Below are positions 21,711-21,897 of a stretch of DNA of 21,897 nt, one piece after another. The DNA comes from Bacillota bacterium. GTDB taxonomy: Bacteria; Bacillota; Clostridia; Oscillospirales; Ruminococcaceae. The notes beneath the pieces are model-generated. The model had not been told where the DNA came from and did not search any database. It was given only the letters and a program-made list of their open reading frames with translations. Both the position numbers and the translations under genes were made by a program. Location: assembly GCA_023429685.1 (NCBI GenBank), contig JAEZDF010000122.1, positions 1 through 21,897 of the forward strand, given 5' to 3'. Positions within the stretch are counted from its first letter, which is position 1; the number at the start of each line of letters is the position of its first letter.

Positions 21711-21897
21711 GCGTAAAGGTTTCGACGGGGATCTTGAACCACGATAAGCGGGCAGAGTTTGCTGGACACTCTTTAAACGCCGGCACCTATAAATTAAACG
21801 CTAACAATAATAAATTAGCTTTAGCTGCTTAATGCAGCTCGTCTGGCCAGTCAGTACCACGGGTCTGGTTTAGGCGTCATTTAGTGGTGAACGTCTT
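21707..21897 (+). ncRNA. ssrA: Transfer-messenger RNA (tmRNA), 3' end cut off by window edge
   Basis: The 5' acceptor strand GGGGGCG and the tRNA-like start GTAAAGGTTTCGACGGGG are typical of tmRNA. The tag reading frame resumes at GCT 21800-21802 and encodes A-N-N-N-K-L-A-L-A-A, ending at TAA 21830-21832. The helix-5 hairpin begins right around the stop (GCAGCTCGTCTGGCC). The LALAA-type C-terminus is what ClpXP recognises. The pseudoknot region and 3' acceptor arm lie beyond 21897. The start at 21707 is estimated from the acceptor stem; RNase P would cut there. Confidence 0.96.

Overview
The window looks like core chromosome of a low-to-mid GC Gram-positive bacterium, most likely class Clostridia and plausibly an Oscillospirales/Ruminococcaceae-type lineage. 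The reasons are a glmS ribozyme in front of glmS, the order SRP RNA-dnaX-ybaB-recR (also found in Bacillus), smpB followed by ssrA, an mltG-U32 pair, strong GGAGG-type ribosome binding sites, TTG starts, and an insertion in PcrA that I associate from memory with that lineage. I see no phage, IS element, CRISPR array or integrated element. Most genes are housekeeping.

Layout. 1-72 is the 3' part of tRNA-Thr(CGT), with a bidirectional terminator shared with a convergent DUF975 membrane protein. 1090-2160 (-) is an HD-GYP c-di-GMP phosphodiesterase. It is followed by about 620 bp of AT-rich regulatory DNA with two clear dyads and a promoter for a NAD-dependent epimerase (2783-3811, +). 3927-4195 is a small coiled-coil gene with its own strong promoter, RBS and terminator, but it is frameshifted.

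From 9879 down to 4282 (-) runs a gene cluster: Lrp/AsnC regulator, ThyX, a DJ-1/PfpI protein overlapping 5-formyl-THF cyclo-ligase, MltG and a U32 (TrhP-like) protein. ThyX and the cyclo-ligase both act in folate one-carbon metabolism. A metallo-beta-lactamase-fold hydrolase (9997-10749, +) converges on pcrA (13114-10751, -), with one base between the stop codons. MazF (13722-13348, -) has its own terminator and no visible antitoxin gene. GlmS (15820-14000, -) is preceded by a well-matched glmS ribozyme and a sigma-A-like promoter.

Divergent from glmS is a kinase-like membrane protein (16514-18016, +) in which the catalytic HRD aspartate is asparagine, so it is probably a pseudokinase. The right end is information processing: SRP RNA (about 18251-18433), dnaX, ybaB, recR, smpB and the 5' part of ssrA (tmRNA), which is cut by the window edge. 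SmpB and tmRNA act together in ribosome rescue; DnaX and RecR act in replication and repair.

No wholly new system stands out. The points most worth a second look are the pseudokinase, the frameshifted coiled-coil gene, an orphan promoter-terminator pair that would make a transcript of about 50 nt beside mazF, the covaried compact SRP RNA, and the unexplained dyads.
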